A stretch of DNA of 64,000 nt, from NCBI RefSeq assembly GCF_005405925.1, contig NZ_BJHV01000001.1, positions 4,216,001-4,280,000 on the forward strand. Direction: 5' to 3'. The position numbers and the translations under genes were made by a program. Shown here piece after piece: positions 44,100-53,158 of this stretch; the first letter of the stretch is position 1; the number at the start of each line of letters is the position of its first letter. The notes under the pieces are model-generated. The model was not told the origin of the DNA. It did no database searches and was given only the letters and a program-made list of their open reading frames with translations. Origin of the DNA: Streptomyces antimycoticus. GTDB lineage: Bacteria; Actinomycetota; Actinomycetes; Streptomycetales; Streptomycetaceae.

Positions 44100-45665
44100 A
44101 TGGCTGCACAGAACACCGCGACCACCGATGCCGCGCAGGCCGGTTCCGCGCACTCCCCCACCGGCCGGCAATGGCTCGCGCTCTCGGTGCTCGTCCTGTC
44201 CCAACTCGCGGTGTGGCTGGACAACACCGTGCTCAATGTGGCCCTCAAGACCCTCGCCGATCCCGACGAAGGGCTCGGGGCGAGCCCCAATCAGCTCCAG
44301 TGGAGCATCAGCTCCTACACCCTGGTCTTCGCGGTGCTGCTGTTCACCGGCGGTGTGCTCGCCGACCGCTACGGCCACCGCCGCTTACTGCTGACCGGCA
44401 TGGTGCTCTTCGGCGCGGCCTCCGCCTGGGCCGCCTACTCCGGCTCGGCCACCGAACTCATCGTGGCCCGCGGCGCGATGGGCATCGGCAGCGCCCTGAT
44501 CATGCCCGCGACCCTCGCCCTGATCGCCCAGGTCTTCGACGAGCGGCACCGGGCCACCGCCATCGCGATCTGGTCGGGTTCCAGTGGAATCGCGATCGCC
44601 ACTGGGCCGATGCTCAGTGGAGCGCTGCTCGACCACTTCTGGTGGGGGTCGGTCTTCCTGGTCAATGTGCCGATCGTGGTGCTGTGCGTGGCCGGTTCGT
44701 TCGTCTTCCTGCCCGGTGTGGTCACCCGGGTGCGGCAGAAGTTCGACCCGCTGGGCGTGGTGCTCTCCACCGCCGGGCTCTTCGCCATCGTCTGGGGCGT
44801 CATCGAGGGCGGCCACCGCAACGACTGGACCGATCCGGCCATCGTCGCCTCGCTGGCCGGGGGCGTGCTGCTGGTCGTGGTCTTCGTCCTCGTCGAGCTG
44901 CGCGTCGCCAACCCCAGCTTCGACGTCCGGCTCTTCCGCGACATCCGCTTCACCGGCGCCAGCGTCGCCGTCATGCTCACGTTCTTCGGGCTCAACGGCT
45001 CGATGTACTACACCAGCTTCTATCTGCAGGGCGTCCAGGGACAGACGCCGCTGGAGTGCGGGCTGTCCATCGCCCCGGTCGCCCTCGGTGTGCTGCTGGG
45101 CGCCCCGCTCTCGGCCAAGCTGGTACGGAACCACGGGGTGCGCCCGGTCGTCACCGCGGCCATGCTGATCGCCACCACCGGCTTCGTCGCCTACGTCTTC
45201 CTGGACGAGAGCAGCGGACTGCCGCTGTTCTGGGTCTTCCTCATCCTCCAGGGCCTGGGCATGGGTGCCGCCGTCGCGCCCACCACCGAGGCGATCATGG
45301 CCATCCTCCCCGCCGACCGGACCGGCGCCGGCTCCGCCGTCAACAACTCGCTGCGGCAGATCGGCGGGGTCCTCGGAGTGGCGGTCCTCGGCTCCGTCCT
45401 GGTCAGCGTCTACCGCGACCGGGTCACCCCCCGGCTGAGCGGGCTGCCCTCCGGTGCCGCCGACGCCGCCGGGGAGTCGCCCGAGGCCACCCGGCTGCTC
45501 GGCGCGAAGATGCGGCTGCCCCGGCTGTCGGACATCGCCGACGAGGGGTTCGTCCACGCCATGCATGTGGCCTCCATCGTCGGCGCGGCCGCCGCCGCGG
45601 CCGGAGCCGTGATCATCTGGTGGGCCTTCCGCAGGACGTCTTCCGGTGCGCGATCCAGCATGTGA
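44100..45665 (+). CDS. MFS drug exporter (EmrB/QacA-like, DHA2), contains a TTA codon
   Basis: About 521 residues with roughly 14 membrane helices. The DHA2 signatures are present: LAVWLDNTVLNVALKTL in the first helix, LADRYGHRRLLLTGM between helices 2 and 3, and a SAVNNSLRQIGGVLGVAVLG segment late in the protein. It should export a lipophilic product by proton antiport. Codon 96 is TTA (44385-44387), matching the TTA codons of two nearby regulators and hinting at joint developmental control. The ATG at 44100 is chosen; no perfect ribosome site. Likely exporter of the polyketide. Confidence 0.9.
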   Translation: MAAQNTATTDAAQAGSAHSPTGRQWLALSVLVLSQLAVWLDNTVLNVALKTLADPDEGLGASPNQLQWSISSYTLVFAVLLFTGGVLADRYGHRRLLLTGMVLFGAASAWAAYSGSATELIVARGAMGIGSALIMPATLALIAQVFDERHRATAIAIWSGSSGIAIATGPMLSGALLDHFWWGSVFLVNVPIVVLCVAGSFVFLPGVVTRVRQKFDPLGVVLSTAGLFAIVWGVIEGGHRNDWTDPAIVASLAGGVLLVVVFVLVELRVANPSFDVRLFRDIRFTGASVAVMLTFFGLNGSMYYTSFYLQGVQGQTPLECGLSIAPVALGVLLGAPLSAKLVRNHGVRPVVTAAMLIATTGFVAYVFLDESSGLPLFWVFLILQGLGMGAAVAPTTEAIMAILPADRTGAGSAVNNSLRQIGGVLGVAVLGSVLVSVYRDRVTPRLSGLPSGAADAAGESPEATRLLGAKMRLPRLSDIADEGFVHAMHVASIVGAAAAAAGAVIIWWAFRRTSSGARSSM

Positions 45666-45740
45666 TCGTTCTTCCTTGCCACCCCTGTCGCCCCGGCATA
45701 GCCTCCCGGCACAACATCCGTAATCCGGAAGGCAGTTCAC

Positions 45741-46757
45741 ATGCGTACAGCTGTCATCACGGCGGCAGGCCAGGTGGAGACCAGAGAGATACCTGTCCCC
45801 GACATCGGTGACTCCGAGGTGCTGGTACGCATCGCGGCCTGCGGTATCTGCACCATGGAGGCCAATCTCTACGCGGGCCGGATGACGGTCTATCCGGCCG
45901 CCGCCGGACATGAGATCTCCGGCTGGGTGGAGCGGATCGGCGCCAAGGCCGCCGCACTGGAGGACATGCCCGCCGTCGGCTCCCTCGTCGCCCTCGACGG
46001 ACTGCCGCGCTGCGGGGCCTGCCGCAGCTGCCGGCGCGGCCAGACCGCCATCTGCGTCGCGCTCCAGGGGCACAAGCGCGAGGACGGCGCGATCACCATG
46101 GGCGCCGGGCTCGCCGAATACATCGCCCTGCCCGCCTCACGGGTGTGGTCGGTCGGCGACACCGACCCCGCCGTCGCCGCCATGGGCGAACCGCTGGCCT
46201 GCGTGGTCCACTCACTGCGCCGCGGCGGCTTCCGCGCCGGGGACCGGGTCACCGTCATCGGCGCCGGCTATATGGGCCATCTCCACCTCGCCGTCGCCGC
46301 GCATCTGCAGGCCCGCGGCGTCGCGGTGGTCGAACGGGACGAGCAGCGACTGGCCGCCATCGCGGCGGCGGGCGCCGAAGCGACGGTCACCCCCGAGGAC
46401 ATCGGCCAACTGCCCCCGGCGGACGTGGTCGTCGTGACCATCGCGTCCAAGGAGGCCATCGCCGCCGCCCTCGCCGCGGTCGCCGACGGCGGCACCATCG
46501 TCCTCTACGGCGGCGGCCCCGGCGGCCCGCCCGCCGAACTCCCCGGGTACGAGGTGCACCGCCGCCAGCTCACCGTCACCGGCTCCTTCAGCCATGAGCC
46601 GGACGACTGGCGCGCCGCCGCCGAACTGCTGCGCGGCGGCCGGCTGGCCGCACGGCTGGAGACGCTGGTCACGGCGCGCTACCCGCTGGACGAGGTCGAG
46701 AAGGCGCTCAAGCAGGCCGCCGAAACCCCCGTCTACCGCGTGGTCGTCACGCCGTAA
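45741..46757 (+). CDS. zinc-dependent alcohol dehydrogenase family (MDR) protein
   Basis: 338 residues. Catalytic-zinc region ACGICTMEANLYAGR and AAGHEISGWV, structural-zinc cluster CGACRSCRRGQTAIC, and cofactor motif VTVIGAGYMGHLHLAV. It oxidises an alcohol or reduces a carbonyl with NAD(P). The catalytic Cys is present. It starts 75 bases after the exporter and is followed by an F420-type oxidoreductase, so the four rightward genes probably form one transcription unit. Whether it modifies the polyketide is unknown. Confidence 0.9.
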   Translation: MRTAVITAAGQVETREIPVPDIGDSEVLVRIAACGICTMEANLYAGRMTVYPAAAGHEISGWVERIGAKAAALEDMPAVGSLVALDGLPRCGACRSCRRGQTAICVALQGHKREDGAITMGAGLAEYIALPASRVWSVGDTDPAVAAMGEPLACVVHSLRRGGFRAGDRVTVIGAGYMGHLHLAVAAHLQARGVAVVERDEQRLAAIAAAGAEATVTPEDIGQLPPADVVVVTIASKEAIAAALAAVADGGTIVLYGGGPGGPPAELPGYEVHRRQLTVTGSFSHEPDDWRAAAELLRGGRLAARLETLVTARYPLDEVEKALKQAAETPVYRVVVTP

Positions 46758-46825
46758 CGGCTCCGCTTCGGACGCAGCGCCAACAGAGCCGCCCACAGAG
46801 TCCCCCACAGAAAGGATTCACCTCC

Positions 46826-47608
46826 GTGTCCCTGCGCGTAGGCGTGCAACTCCACCCCCAGCACACCGGAATCGCCGAGCTGCGCACCGCGTGGCGCGAG
46901 GCCGACGCCCTCGGGGTCGACTCGCTGTGGACCTGGGACCACTTCCTGCCGCACACCGGCGACCCTGCCGGACGCCACTACGAGTGCTGGTCGCTGCTGT
47001 CCGCGATGGCGGTCGAGACCCAGCGGGCCACCATCGGGCCGCTGGTGAGCTGCACCGCGTTCCGCAACCCGGATCTGCTGGCGGACATGGCCCGCACCGT
47101 CGACCAGCTCAGCGGCGGGCGGCTGGTGCTCGGGCTGGGCGCGGGCTGGTTCGAGGCCGAGCACATCGAGTACGGGCTGCCCTTCCCCGGACCGGCCGGG
47201 CGCATGGACGCCTTCGCCGCGTCCGTCACCGCCGTCAAGGAGCGGCTGGCCAAGCTCAACCCCGGCCCCGCGGGCCCGCTTCCGCTGCTGATCGGCGGCG
47301 CCGGGCGGCGGCGCACCCTGGAGCTGGTGGCCCGCGAGGCCGACTGGTGGAACTGGTACGGCTGGGCCTCCGAGGACCCGGTCGCCGACTTCCGCGAGCT
47401 GAGCGGAGTCCTGGACCAGTGGTGCGAGCGGGTCGGCCGGGACCCGGGCCAGGTCGCCCGCACGGTGATGGTCAACCCGGACCAGCTACCGCTCGTCGAG
47501 GGGTTCGCCGAGGCCGGGGCGGTCCATGTGGTGCTCTCCCTCCCGGCCCCGTACGACCTGCGGAAGGCCGAGGAGCTGCTCAAGGTGCGCGCCGCGCTCA
47601 CCTCGTGA
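46826..47608 (+). CDS. F420-dependent LLM-class oxidoreductase
   Basis: About 260 residues, short luciferase-like TIM barrel. LRVGVQLHPQHTG, SLWTWDHFLPHTG, GPLVSCTAFRNPDLLADMA and VLGLGAGWFEAEH are typical of F420-using members. It likely reduces or oxidises a small organic substrate with F420. GTG 46826 follows AGAAAGGA. Its stop overlaps the second MFS gene (GTGA), so the two are coupled. A tailoring role is possible but unproven. Confidence 0.88.
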   Translation: MSLRVGVQLHPQHTGIAELRTAWREADALGVDSLWTWDHFLPHTGDPAGRHYECWSLLSAMAVETQRATIGPLVSCTAFRNPDLLADMARTVDQLSGGRLVLGLGAGWFEAEHIEYGLPFPGPAGRMDAFAASVTAVKERLAKLNPGPAGPLPLLIGGAGRRRTLELVAREADWWNWYGWASEDPVADFRELSGVLDQWCERVGRDPGQVARTVMVNPDQLPLVEGFAEAGAVHVVLSLPAPYDLRKAEELLKVRAALTS

Positions 47609-48864
47609 CGGCCCTGCGCGCGACGGCGCCCCGCACGCCCCTGGGGCGCCGCTTCGGCCTGCTCATGGGCGCGCTGCTGCTGTCCAGCCTGGGCAACGGG
47701 CTGTGCTTCCCGTTCACCTCGATCTACATCAGCCAGTTGCTGGGGCTCGGCGGCCGGGCGGCGGGCGGCTACTTCATCGCGATGGCCACGGCCAGCTTCG
47801 CCGCCGCCCTGGCCGGCGGTCCGCTGGCCGACCGGGGCAGCCCGCACCGGGTGGGCGCGCTGGGCGCCGCGGCGCTGGCGGCCGGATACGCCCTGCTGGC
47901 GCCGGCCGGCTCGGTGCCGCTGGTGCTCGCCTCTGGGGTGTGCGTCGGGGTCGGCTTCGGGCTCTTCTACGCCTCGATCGTGGGCATCGTGGACACGGCC
48001 GTCCCCGAGAGCGGCCGCCGCGCGGCCTTCGCCATCCGGCACATCGTCAACAACGCCGGGATCGGGCTGGGTTCGGTCGCGGCTGGGCTCGCGCTGCACG
48101 GCGCGGACACCCCGGCGGGGACGCTGCGCTGGCTGTACCTGGCCAACGGACTGGCGGCGCTGCCGCTGATCGCGGTGATCCTGGGCGTACGGCCCCGGGC
48201 CAGGACCGAGGCCAAGGAACGGCCCGGCGGCGCACAGCCGTCCGGGCCCGGGCCGACCTATCGCTCCCTGCTGCGCGCCCGCCCCATGGCCCTGCTGATC
48301 CTGGCCCAGGCGCTCTTCGCGATCGTCGGCTTCACGCAGATCGAGGCGACCGTACCGCTGCTGTTGCATGACCGGATGGCGGTCACGCTGGGCTGGGTCA
48401 GCGTGGTGGTCGCGGCCAACTCCTTCGCCCTGATCGCCCTGCAGCCGCTGCTGCGCGGCCGGCTGGAGCGGCTGCCGGAGACCGTGGTCCTGGCGGGCGG
48501 TCCGGTGCTGTGGGCGGTGGCGTTCGGCTGCGGTCTGGGCGCGGCCCTGGCCGGACAGGCGGCCCCGGCCGCCCTGCGGTACGGGCTGCTGCTGGCCTTC
48601 GCGGTGGTCTTCGCGGCGGGCGAGCTGATGTACTCCTCCGCCTTCTATCCGCTGCTGCTGCGCTGGTCGGGCGAGGAAGCGGTGGGCCGGGCGAGCGCGC
48701 TCGCGTCGCTGGCCTGGAACCTGGGCACGGCCTCCGGGCCACCGCTCGGGCTGTTCATCGTCGCCCACGCCTCGGCGACGGGCGGCTGGCTGGCGCTCGC
48801 ACTGGGCGCGGCGGCCGCGTTCGCCGTGACCGCCGCGCTGCGTGGGCGGACGGCGGACACCTGA
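47605..48864 (+). CDS. MFS transporter (12-helix type)
   Basis: About 419 residues, Gly/Ala/Leu-rich with about 12 membrane helices: LGNGLCFPFTSIYISQLLGL in the first, GGPLADRGSPHRVG as the loop 2-3 motif, and ALASLAWNLGTASGPPLGLF near the end. Family members export drugs or metabolites. The GTG at 47605 overlaps the previous stop. It is the last gene of the rightward unit; a weak hairpin spans its stop. Substrate unknown. Confidence 0.87.
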   Translation: MTALRATAPRTPLGRRFGLLMGALLLSSLGNGLCFPFTSIYISQLLGLGGRAAGGYFIAMATASFAAALAGGPLADRGSPHRVGALGAAALAAGYALLAPAGSVPLVLASGVCVGVGFGLFYASIVGIVDTAVPESGRRAAFAIRHIVNNAGIGLGSVAAGLALHGADTPAGTLRWLYLANGLAALPLIAVILGVRPRARTEAKERPGGAQPSGPGPTYRSLLRARPMALLILAQALFAIVGFTQIEATVPLLLHDRMAVTLGWVSVVVAANSFALIALQPLLRGRLERLPETVVLAGGPVLWAVAFGCGLGAALAGQAAPAALRYGLLLAFAVVFAAGELMYSSAFYPLLLRWSGEEAVGRASALASLAWNLGTASGPPLGLFIVAHASATGGWLALALGAAAAFAVTAALRGRTADT

Positions 48865-48874
48865 ACCGTCCGCC
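48845..48874. terminator. weak hairpin across the MFS stop codon
   Basis: Nine-base perfect stem GGCGGACGG/CCGTCCGCC with a 12-base loop containing the stop codon, between convergent genes. Confidence 0.4.
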
Positions 48875-48898
48875 GCACCCCGAACTCTTCTCAGGACT

Positions 48899-49949
48899 TC
48901 ACGACTTGGGGAGATACGACGTGTCGTAGGCGTCCTCCGGCGTGACCGTCTTCTCCAGGAGCCCCTGGTCGTACATGAAGTCGGCCATCCGGGTCCAGGT
49001 CTGCGGGTCGATCGCGCCCAGCTCGCCCTGGTCGTTCTTCATCAGCGGCGCGGTGGCCTTGAGCACCGCCCGGGCGTTGTTCCGCTGCTTCTCGCCGCGC
49101 AGCCCCGGTACGTACTTCTCGCTGAGCTCGATGGCCTCGTCCTGGTGGTCGATCGCATAGCGCAATCCGCGCAAAGAGGCGTCGACGAACTTCCCGATGT
49201 CGTCACCGCGCTTGTCGAGCGTCTTCTTCTTGGCGCCCAGACCCACGCCCACCAGCTGATCTCCGGCCGTGCCCGAGTCGAGGGTAATCGACCGGACGTC
49301 CTTGCCGGCCTCCTTGAACGAGACGGCGTCATTGTTGAGATAGCCCATCACCCCCTCCACCTTGTTTCCGGTGAGGGCCGCCTGCTGAGTGAAGCCGATG
49401 TTCTGCACCTTGGCATCCTTGGCGGAAAGACCGCCCTCCTTGAGGAGCGCCAGCAAACCGAAATAGGTCTCGCCGAAGGGACCGGGTGTGCCGATCTTCC
49501 TGCCCTTGAGGTCGGCGGGGGTGCGGATGTCGGAATCCTTGGGCACGATCAGCCCCACCGGATATTTCTGGTAGAAGGTGGCGATGTCCACGACGGGCAC
49601 ATTTTTGGCGCGCGCCTGGAGCATCTCGTCACCGCCCGCGTAGATCACATCTTCCTTGCCCGAGGAGAGGGCCCCGAAGAGATCTTCGGCCGCGCCGTGG
49701 TGGCGCAGCGTCACATTGAGTCCGGCGTCCTTGTAGTAGCCCTTTTCGGCGGCCACATAGAACGGGGAGAACTGGATGTTGGGGGTGTAGGTCAGCCCCA
49801 CCGTGATGCTTGTCCCGCCCTTGCCCCCGCGTCCTTCGGCTCCTCGGCGCATGAGGTCAAGGTGGCCAGGGCCACCATGGACGCGAGGGCCGCACCCATG
49901 ACCCGGTGTCTGCGAGCACGCCTCATGGACGTCTGCACGAAACGCACGT
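48899..49949 (-). CDS. NMT1/ThiY/SsuA-like ABC substrate-binding lipoprotein, one frameshift as sequenced
   Basis: About 350 residues when repaired. A signal segment with lipobox LATLTSC begins at the GTG 49949, which has GAGGAGAA upstream. The mature part is a THI5/SsuA-like binding protein: TVGLTYTPNIQFSPFYVAAEKGYYKDAGL, GADEMLQ-like AGGDEMLQAR and DLKGRKIGTPGPFGE. Homologues bind pyrimidine, riboflavin, sulfonate or nitrate. The frame breaks at the C-run 49824-49828; one base restores continuity between signal and mature domain. The permease gene is 23 bases upstream, but no ATPase is nearby. Confidence 0.82.
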
Positions 49950-49972
49950 ACTTCTCCTCTGGATGAAAGTTG

Positions 49973-50917
49973 TCAGTCGCGCTGAACCAGCCGCTCGACC
50001 AGGCGGACCACTCCGTACAGGACGGCGGCGAGAAGGCCGAGCATGACGAGCGTCGAGAACAGTCCGATGGTGTCAGCCTCCTGGCGCTGCACCGACAGCA
50101 GCTGCCCCAGTCCGTCGCCGCCCATCACGAATTCGCCGACGACCGCGCCGGTGATGGAGAGCGTGAGGCCGTTGCGCACCCCCGCGAGGACGCTGGGCAG
50201 GGCGAGCGGAAGCTCGATGTACCAGAGCATCCCCCACCACCCCACCCCGTCCACCCGCGCGGCCCCCATCACATCGGGGTCCAGCGAACGCAGCCCCAGC
50301 ACGGTGTTGACGAGGATGGGGAAGAAGACCAGCAGCGCGCAGAGGACCGCGATGGGCAGCAGTCCGTAGCCGATCCACAGGGCCAGCAGGGGGGCCAGCG
50401 CCACCGCGGGCATGGCCTGCGAGGCGGCCACATACGGCTGCAGCGCGGCCGCCGCGAGCTCACTGCGGGCGATCAGATAACCGAGCGGCAGCGCCACTGC
50501 GATCCCGATACCGCTGCCCGCCAGCGCCTCCCACACCGTCTCCTTGGTGTAGTCGACGAGATCACCGTGGAACACGTCGTCGAGGAAATGCCGCGCGAGG
50601 TCGAGCGGAGCCGGAAGATAGAACTCCGCAACGGCGCCGGTCCGGGTCACGATGTCCCAGACGACAAGCAGCAACAGCCCAAATGCCAGCGGCGGCAGCA
50701 CACCCCGGAACAGCGTTCTCCGCCGGTCGGCGGAGGCTGTGCCGGATGCCGATCCGGTCATTTTCCGGCTGTCACCGGCCCATGACTTCTCACCATTTCC
50801 GCCGCTGTCGCCGGTCTTTCGCGCATGTCCCGGTCGGGGTGAATGCGGCTCGTCCGTACTCGGCTCGCCGTCCGCGCCCGCCGTGGCGGTCGCGCCCCTT
50901 CCGTGCCCTTCGGTCAT
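49973..50917 (-). CDS. ABC transporter permease (ThiX/SsuC-like)
   Basis: About 314 residues. A long hydrophilic N-terminal extension of some 65 residues precedes six or so helices, beginning with LPPLAFGLLLLVVWDIVTR. The EAA loop reads MGAARVDGVGWWGMLWYIELP-like and is followed by LPSVLAGVRNGLTLSITGAVVGEF, typical of SsuC and ThiX. ATG 50917 (MTEGHG) has AGGGGA upstream and is preferred to 50935. It works with the binding protein directly downstream; the energising ATPase must be encoded elsewhere. Confidence 0.85.
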   Translation of the reverse strand: MTEGHGRGATATAGADGEPSTDEPHSPRPGHARKTGDSGGNGEKSWAGDSRKMTGSASGTASADRRRTLFRGVLPPLAFGLLLLVVWDIVTRTGAVAEFYLPAPLDLARHFLDDVFHGDLVDYTKETVWEALAGSGIGIAVALPLGYLIARSELAAAALQPYVAASQAMPAVALAPLLALWIGYGLLPIAVLCALLVFFPILVNTVLGLRSLDPDVMGAARVDGVGWWGMLWYIELPLALPSVLAGVRNGLTLSITGAVVGEFVMGGDGLGQLLSVQRQEADTIGLFSTLVMLGLLAAVLYGVVRLVERLVQRD

Positions 50918-51024
50918 CCCCAAATCCCCTTGCATTACCGGCTGTTGCCAGATCTCGGCACGCCCGCAGGCAACCTATCGCCAGCACGCTCCGGATCACA
51001 ATGTCGATGGGGAAAACGAAATAA

Positions 51025-51903
51025 TCATGTTGATGTATTTCCGAGGATGCCGAGCTCAGTGGCGCGCACCCCCGCCTGGAAACGGGAGTTGGCCTCCAGC
51101 AGCTCCAGGATCCCGGTGACATAGCGGCGGTACGTACGCACCGAGATCGCCAGGTCGCGGGCGGCGGCCTCGTCGGTGACCCCGTCGCGCAGCCGGGCCA
51201 GCACCCGCCGCACCATTTCGGTACGGGCGCGGTTGCCGAAGTCGAGCGGACGGGCGGCGGGCACCGCACCGCCCCAGATGGAGCCGAACATGCCGTACAG
51301 GGTGGCGACCACCACCGGGTCCTCGACGACCGAGGTCTGCCGCCCCTCCTCGGCCTCGGTGCACACCAGGGCGGTCCGTCCGTCGGCGATCACCGCGGTG
51401 GGCAGCGCCACCGCGGCGATCCGCACCTGCACGGGGCGCGCGGCCGGGTCAATGCCAGGCGGCGCGGGCCCGGGGATGGGCCGCGGCACGGGTCCGGGCG
51501 ACGCTCCGGTGGCGGCCCCGGGGCCGGTTCCGGAAACGGCGGGCCCGGATCCGGCGGTTCCGGAACCGGCAGCGGATCTGCCGCGCAACACCCGCACCCC
51601 AACCGGGTCGCCGAGGTCCTCCACCAGCGCGCCGAGCGCGGCCTGCACCGGCGCCATCCGGGCCGAGCACTCGGGGAAGACGGCGTCCACGCTCCGCCCC
51701 GCCTGGCCGATCACCTCCTCGGCGGCGGCGAGGAACGCGGCGTCCTCCACCCCCACCTCGGTGAATCGCGCGTCCCGGCTCCGCCGCGCGCGGTGCTGGA
51801 TCACCGTGGACTCGATGAGGTCCCGTACCTCCCGCAGCGTCCCCTCCAGCATGTCCCCCGCGAGCGCGGCCTCCGGTCCAGGATCGCGTCCGCGGTCCTT
51901 CAT
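51025..51903 (-). CDS. C-terminal LuxR-like HTH regulator (paralogue)
   Basis: About 292 residues. It shares with its neighbours the opening helix EVRDLIESTVIQHRARRSRD and the C-terminal HTH ATEMVRRVLARLRDGVTDEAA-like segment ending VRTYRRYVTGILELLEANSR and FQAGVRATELGIL. A Pro/Gly/Ala-rich linker near residues 110-150 is unlike its relatives. ATG 51903 is chosen; a TTG at 51942 also fits. It lies 14 bases in front of the ABC-permease transcript region on the same strand and 53 bases behind the third regulator. Target unknown. Confidence 0.82.
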   Translation of the reverse strand: MKDRGRDPGPEAALAGDMLEGTLREVRDLIESTVIQHRARRSRDARFTEVGVEDAAFLAAAEEVIGQAGRSVDAVFPECSARMAPVQAALGALVEDLGDPVGVRVLRGRSAAGSGTAGSGPAVSGTGPGAATGASPGPVPRPIPGPAPPGIDPAARPVQVRIAAVALPTAVIADGRTALVCTEAEEGRQTSVVEDPVVVATLYGMFGSIWGGAVPAARPLDFGNRARTEMVRRVLARLRDGVTDEAAARDLAISVRTYRRYVTGILELLEANSRFQAGVRATELGILGNTST

Positions 51904-51956
51904 GTCGACATTCCCGTACTTCCCGCCTCGTGACGTGGTCAAGGTCTCGAGCGCCG

Positions 51957-52778
51957 TCAGTGACGGCCGGGCAGCAGCCCCAATTCCACCGCCCGCACCC
52001 CCGCCTGGAAGCGGGAGTTGGCCCCCAGCTCCCGCATGATCTCCGCGACGTACCGGCGGTAGGTGCGCAAGGAGACCTGCATCGTGCGCGCCGCCACCTC
52101 ATCGGTGTGGCCGGTGCGCAGACACTCCAGGATCCGCCGCACGGACTCCGGGCACAACCGCCCGCCCAGCCGCGGATGGTCCGCGAGCGCCACGGCGTTC
52201 CCCCAGGTCCCGGCGAACATCATCTCCAGGGCCCGCACCGTGGCGGGGTCCTCCACCAGCGACGCCTGCCCCGGGCCCCGCCCCGGCTCCGACGGTCCCC
52301 TTCTGAGGTAGACCACCTGGCCGTCGATGAGCAGCGCCTCGGGTAACGGCGGCAGCCCGCCGTCGCAGATCCGGATCTCGCACCGCGGATCCGTGCGCCC
52401 CAGCGCCCGTACCACGCCCGAGGCCAGCACCGGCTCCTCGCACAACAGCCGTACGACGACGGCGCGCCGGCTTCCCCTGGCCGGGCGGGCGAGCGCGGCG
52501 CAGACGGCCCGCGTCTGCTCCTCGTTCCCCGACAGCACCACGCTGACGGTCCGCTCGGCGCAGTCGACCAGGGTGTCGACGACCTCGGCGAGCGGCACCT
52601 TCCCCAGAGCCGCCCCCGCCCAGGAATCCTGGGCCAGCTCCCTCCGATGCCGGGTGACCGTCGACTCGATCAGATCACGGGCGGCCAGCAGCGCGTGCTC
52701 GACATAGTCGACGGCGCCTGACGAGGGAGTCTCCGTGCTCAGCGGCGAAGGCTCGGACACCCTCACAAGACCAACCAT
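51957..52778 (-). CDS. C-terminal LuxR-like HTH regulator (paralogue), contains a TTA codon
   Basis: 273 residues. Layout as in the regulators at 43006 and 51025: ARDLIESTVTRHRRELAQ near the start, a central sensor-like part (VSVVLSGNEEQT, EIRICDGGLPPLPEAL) and the HTH CLRTGHTDEVAARTMQVSL followed by RTYRRYVAEIMREL and SRFQAGVRAVELGLL. Codon 145 is TTA (52344-52346). ATG 52778 follows GGGGAAG. The tandem position with its paralogue suggests duplication. It may act with them on the polyketide or transport genes. Confidence 0.84.
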   Translation of the reverse strand: MVGLVRVSEPSPLSTETPSSGAVDYVEHALLAARDLIESTVTRHRRELAQDSWAGAALGKVPLAEVVDTLVDCAERTVSVVLSGNEEQTRAVCAALARPARGSRRAVVVRLLCEEPVLASGVVRALGRTDPRCEIRICDGGLPPLPEALLIDGQVVYLRRGPSEPGRGPGQASLVEDPATVRALEMMFAGTWGNAVALADHPRLGGRLCPESVRRILECLRTGHTDEVAARTMQVSLRTYRRYVAEIMRELGANSRFQAGVRAVELGLLPGRH

Positions 52779-53158
52779 GACTTCCCCTGCCGGGCGACAG
52801 TGACCTGGTTATGCGAATACCGGCCTGATTCTCGTCAATTTCACTGCCCCGAATTGCCTAGGCAGCATTGTGCGAAATCCATGACGACACTAATTCGCGC
52901 ACAGCGACCACGTCAACGCGGGGCGTGAGGTAAAGAGTTGACCAAACCGGGTGCGGCGGCTCGTATCTTACGGTCGCGCCGCCGATACGCCGGGGGCGCA
53001 TGTCCACAAGTTACCGGCGAGTCCGGGTTCCGCACGCGGCGGGACTACGGACCGCAGCGATTCGGCCCCGTTCGGCGACGCGGAGTGGGGAACGGTGTCC
53101 GGTTGCTGCCAGCCCGGCACCGGACGTTCCCTCCCTCGTCCCGGGGCGGCCGCCGGGA
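52779..53158. promoter_or_regulatory. 380-base gap with the promoter of the regulator pair
   Basis: The first 130 bases are clearly richer in A and T than the rest of the window and lie directly upstream of the regulator at 52778, so its promoter is expected here. The remainder holds no gene I can support; a C-terminal extension of the next gene is excluded by its stop at 53159. Confidence 0.45.
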
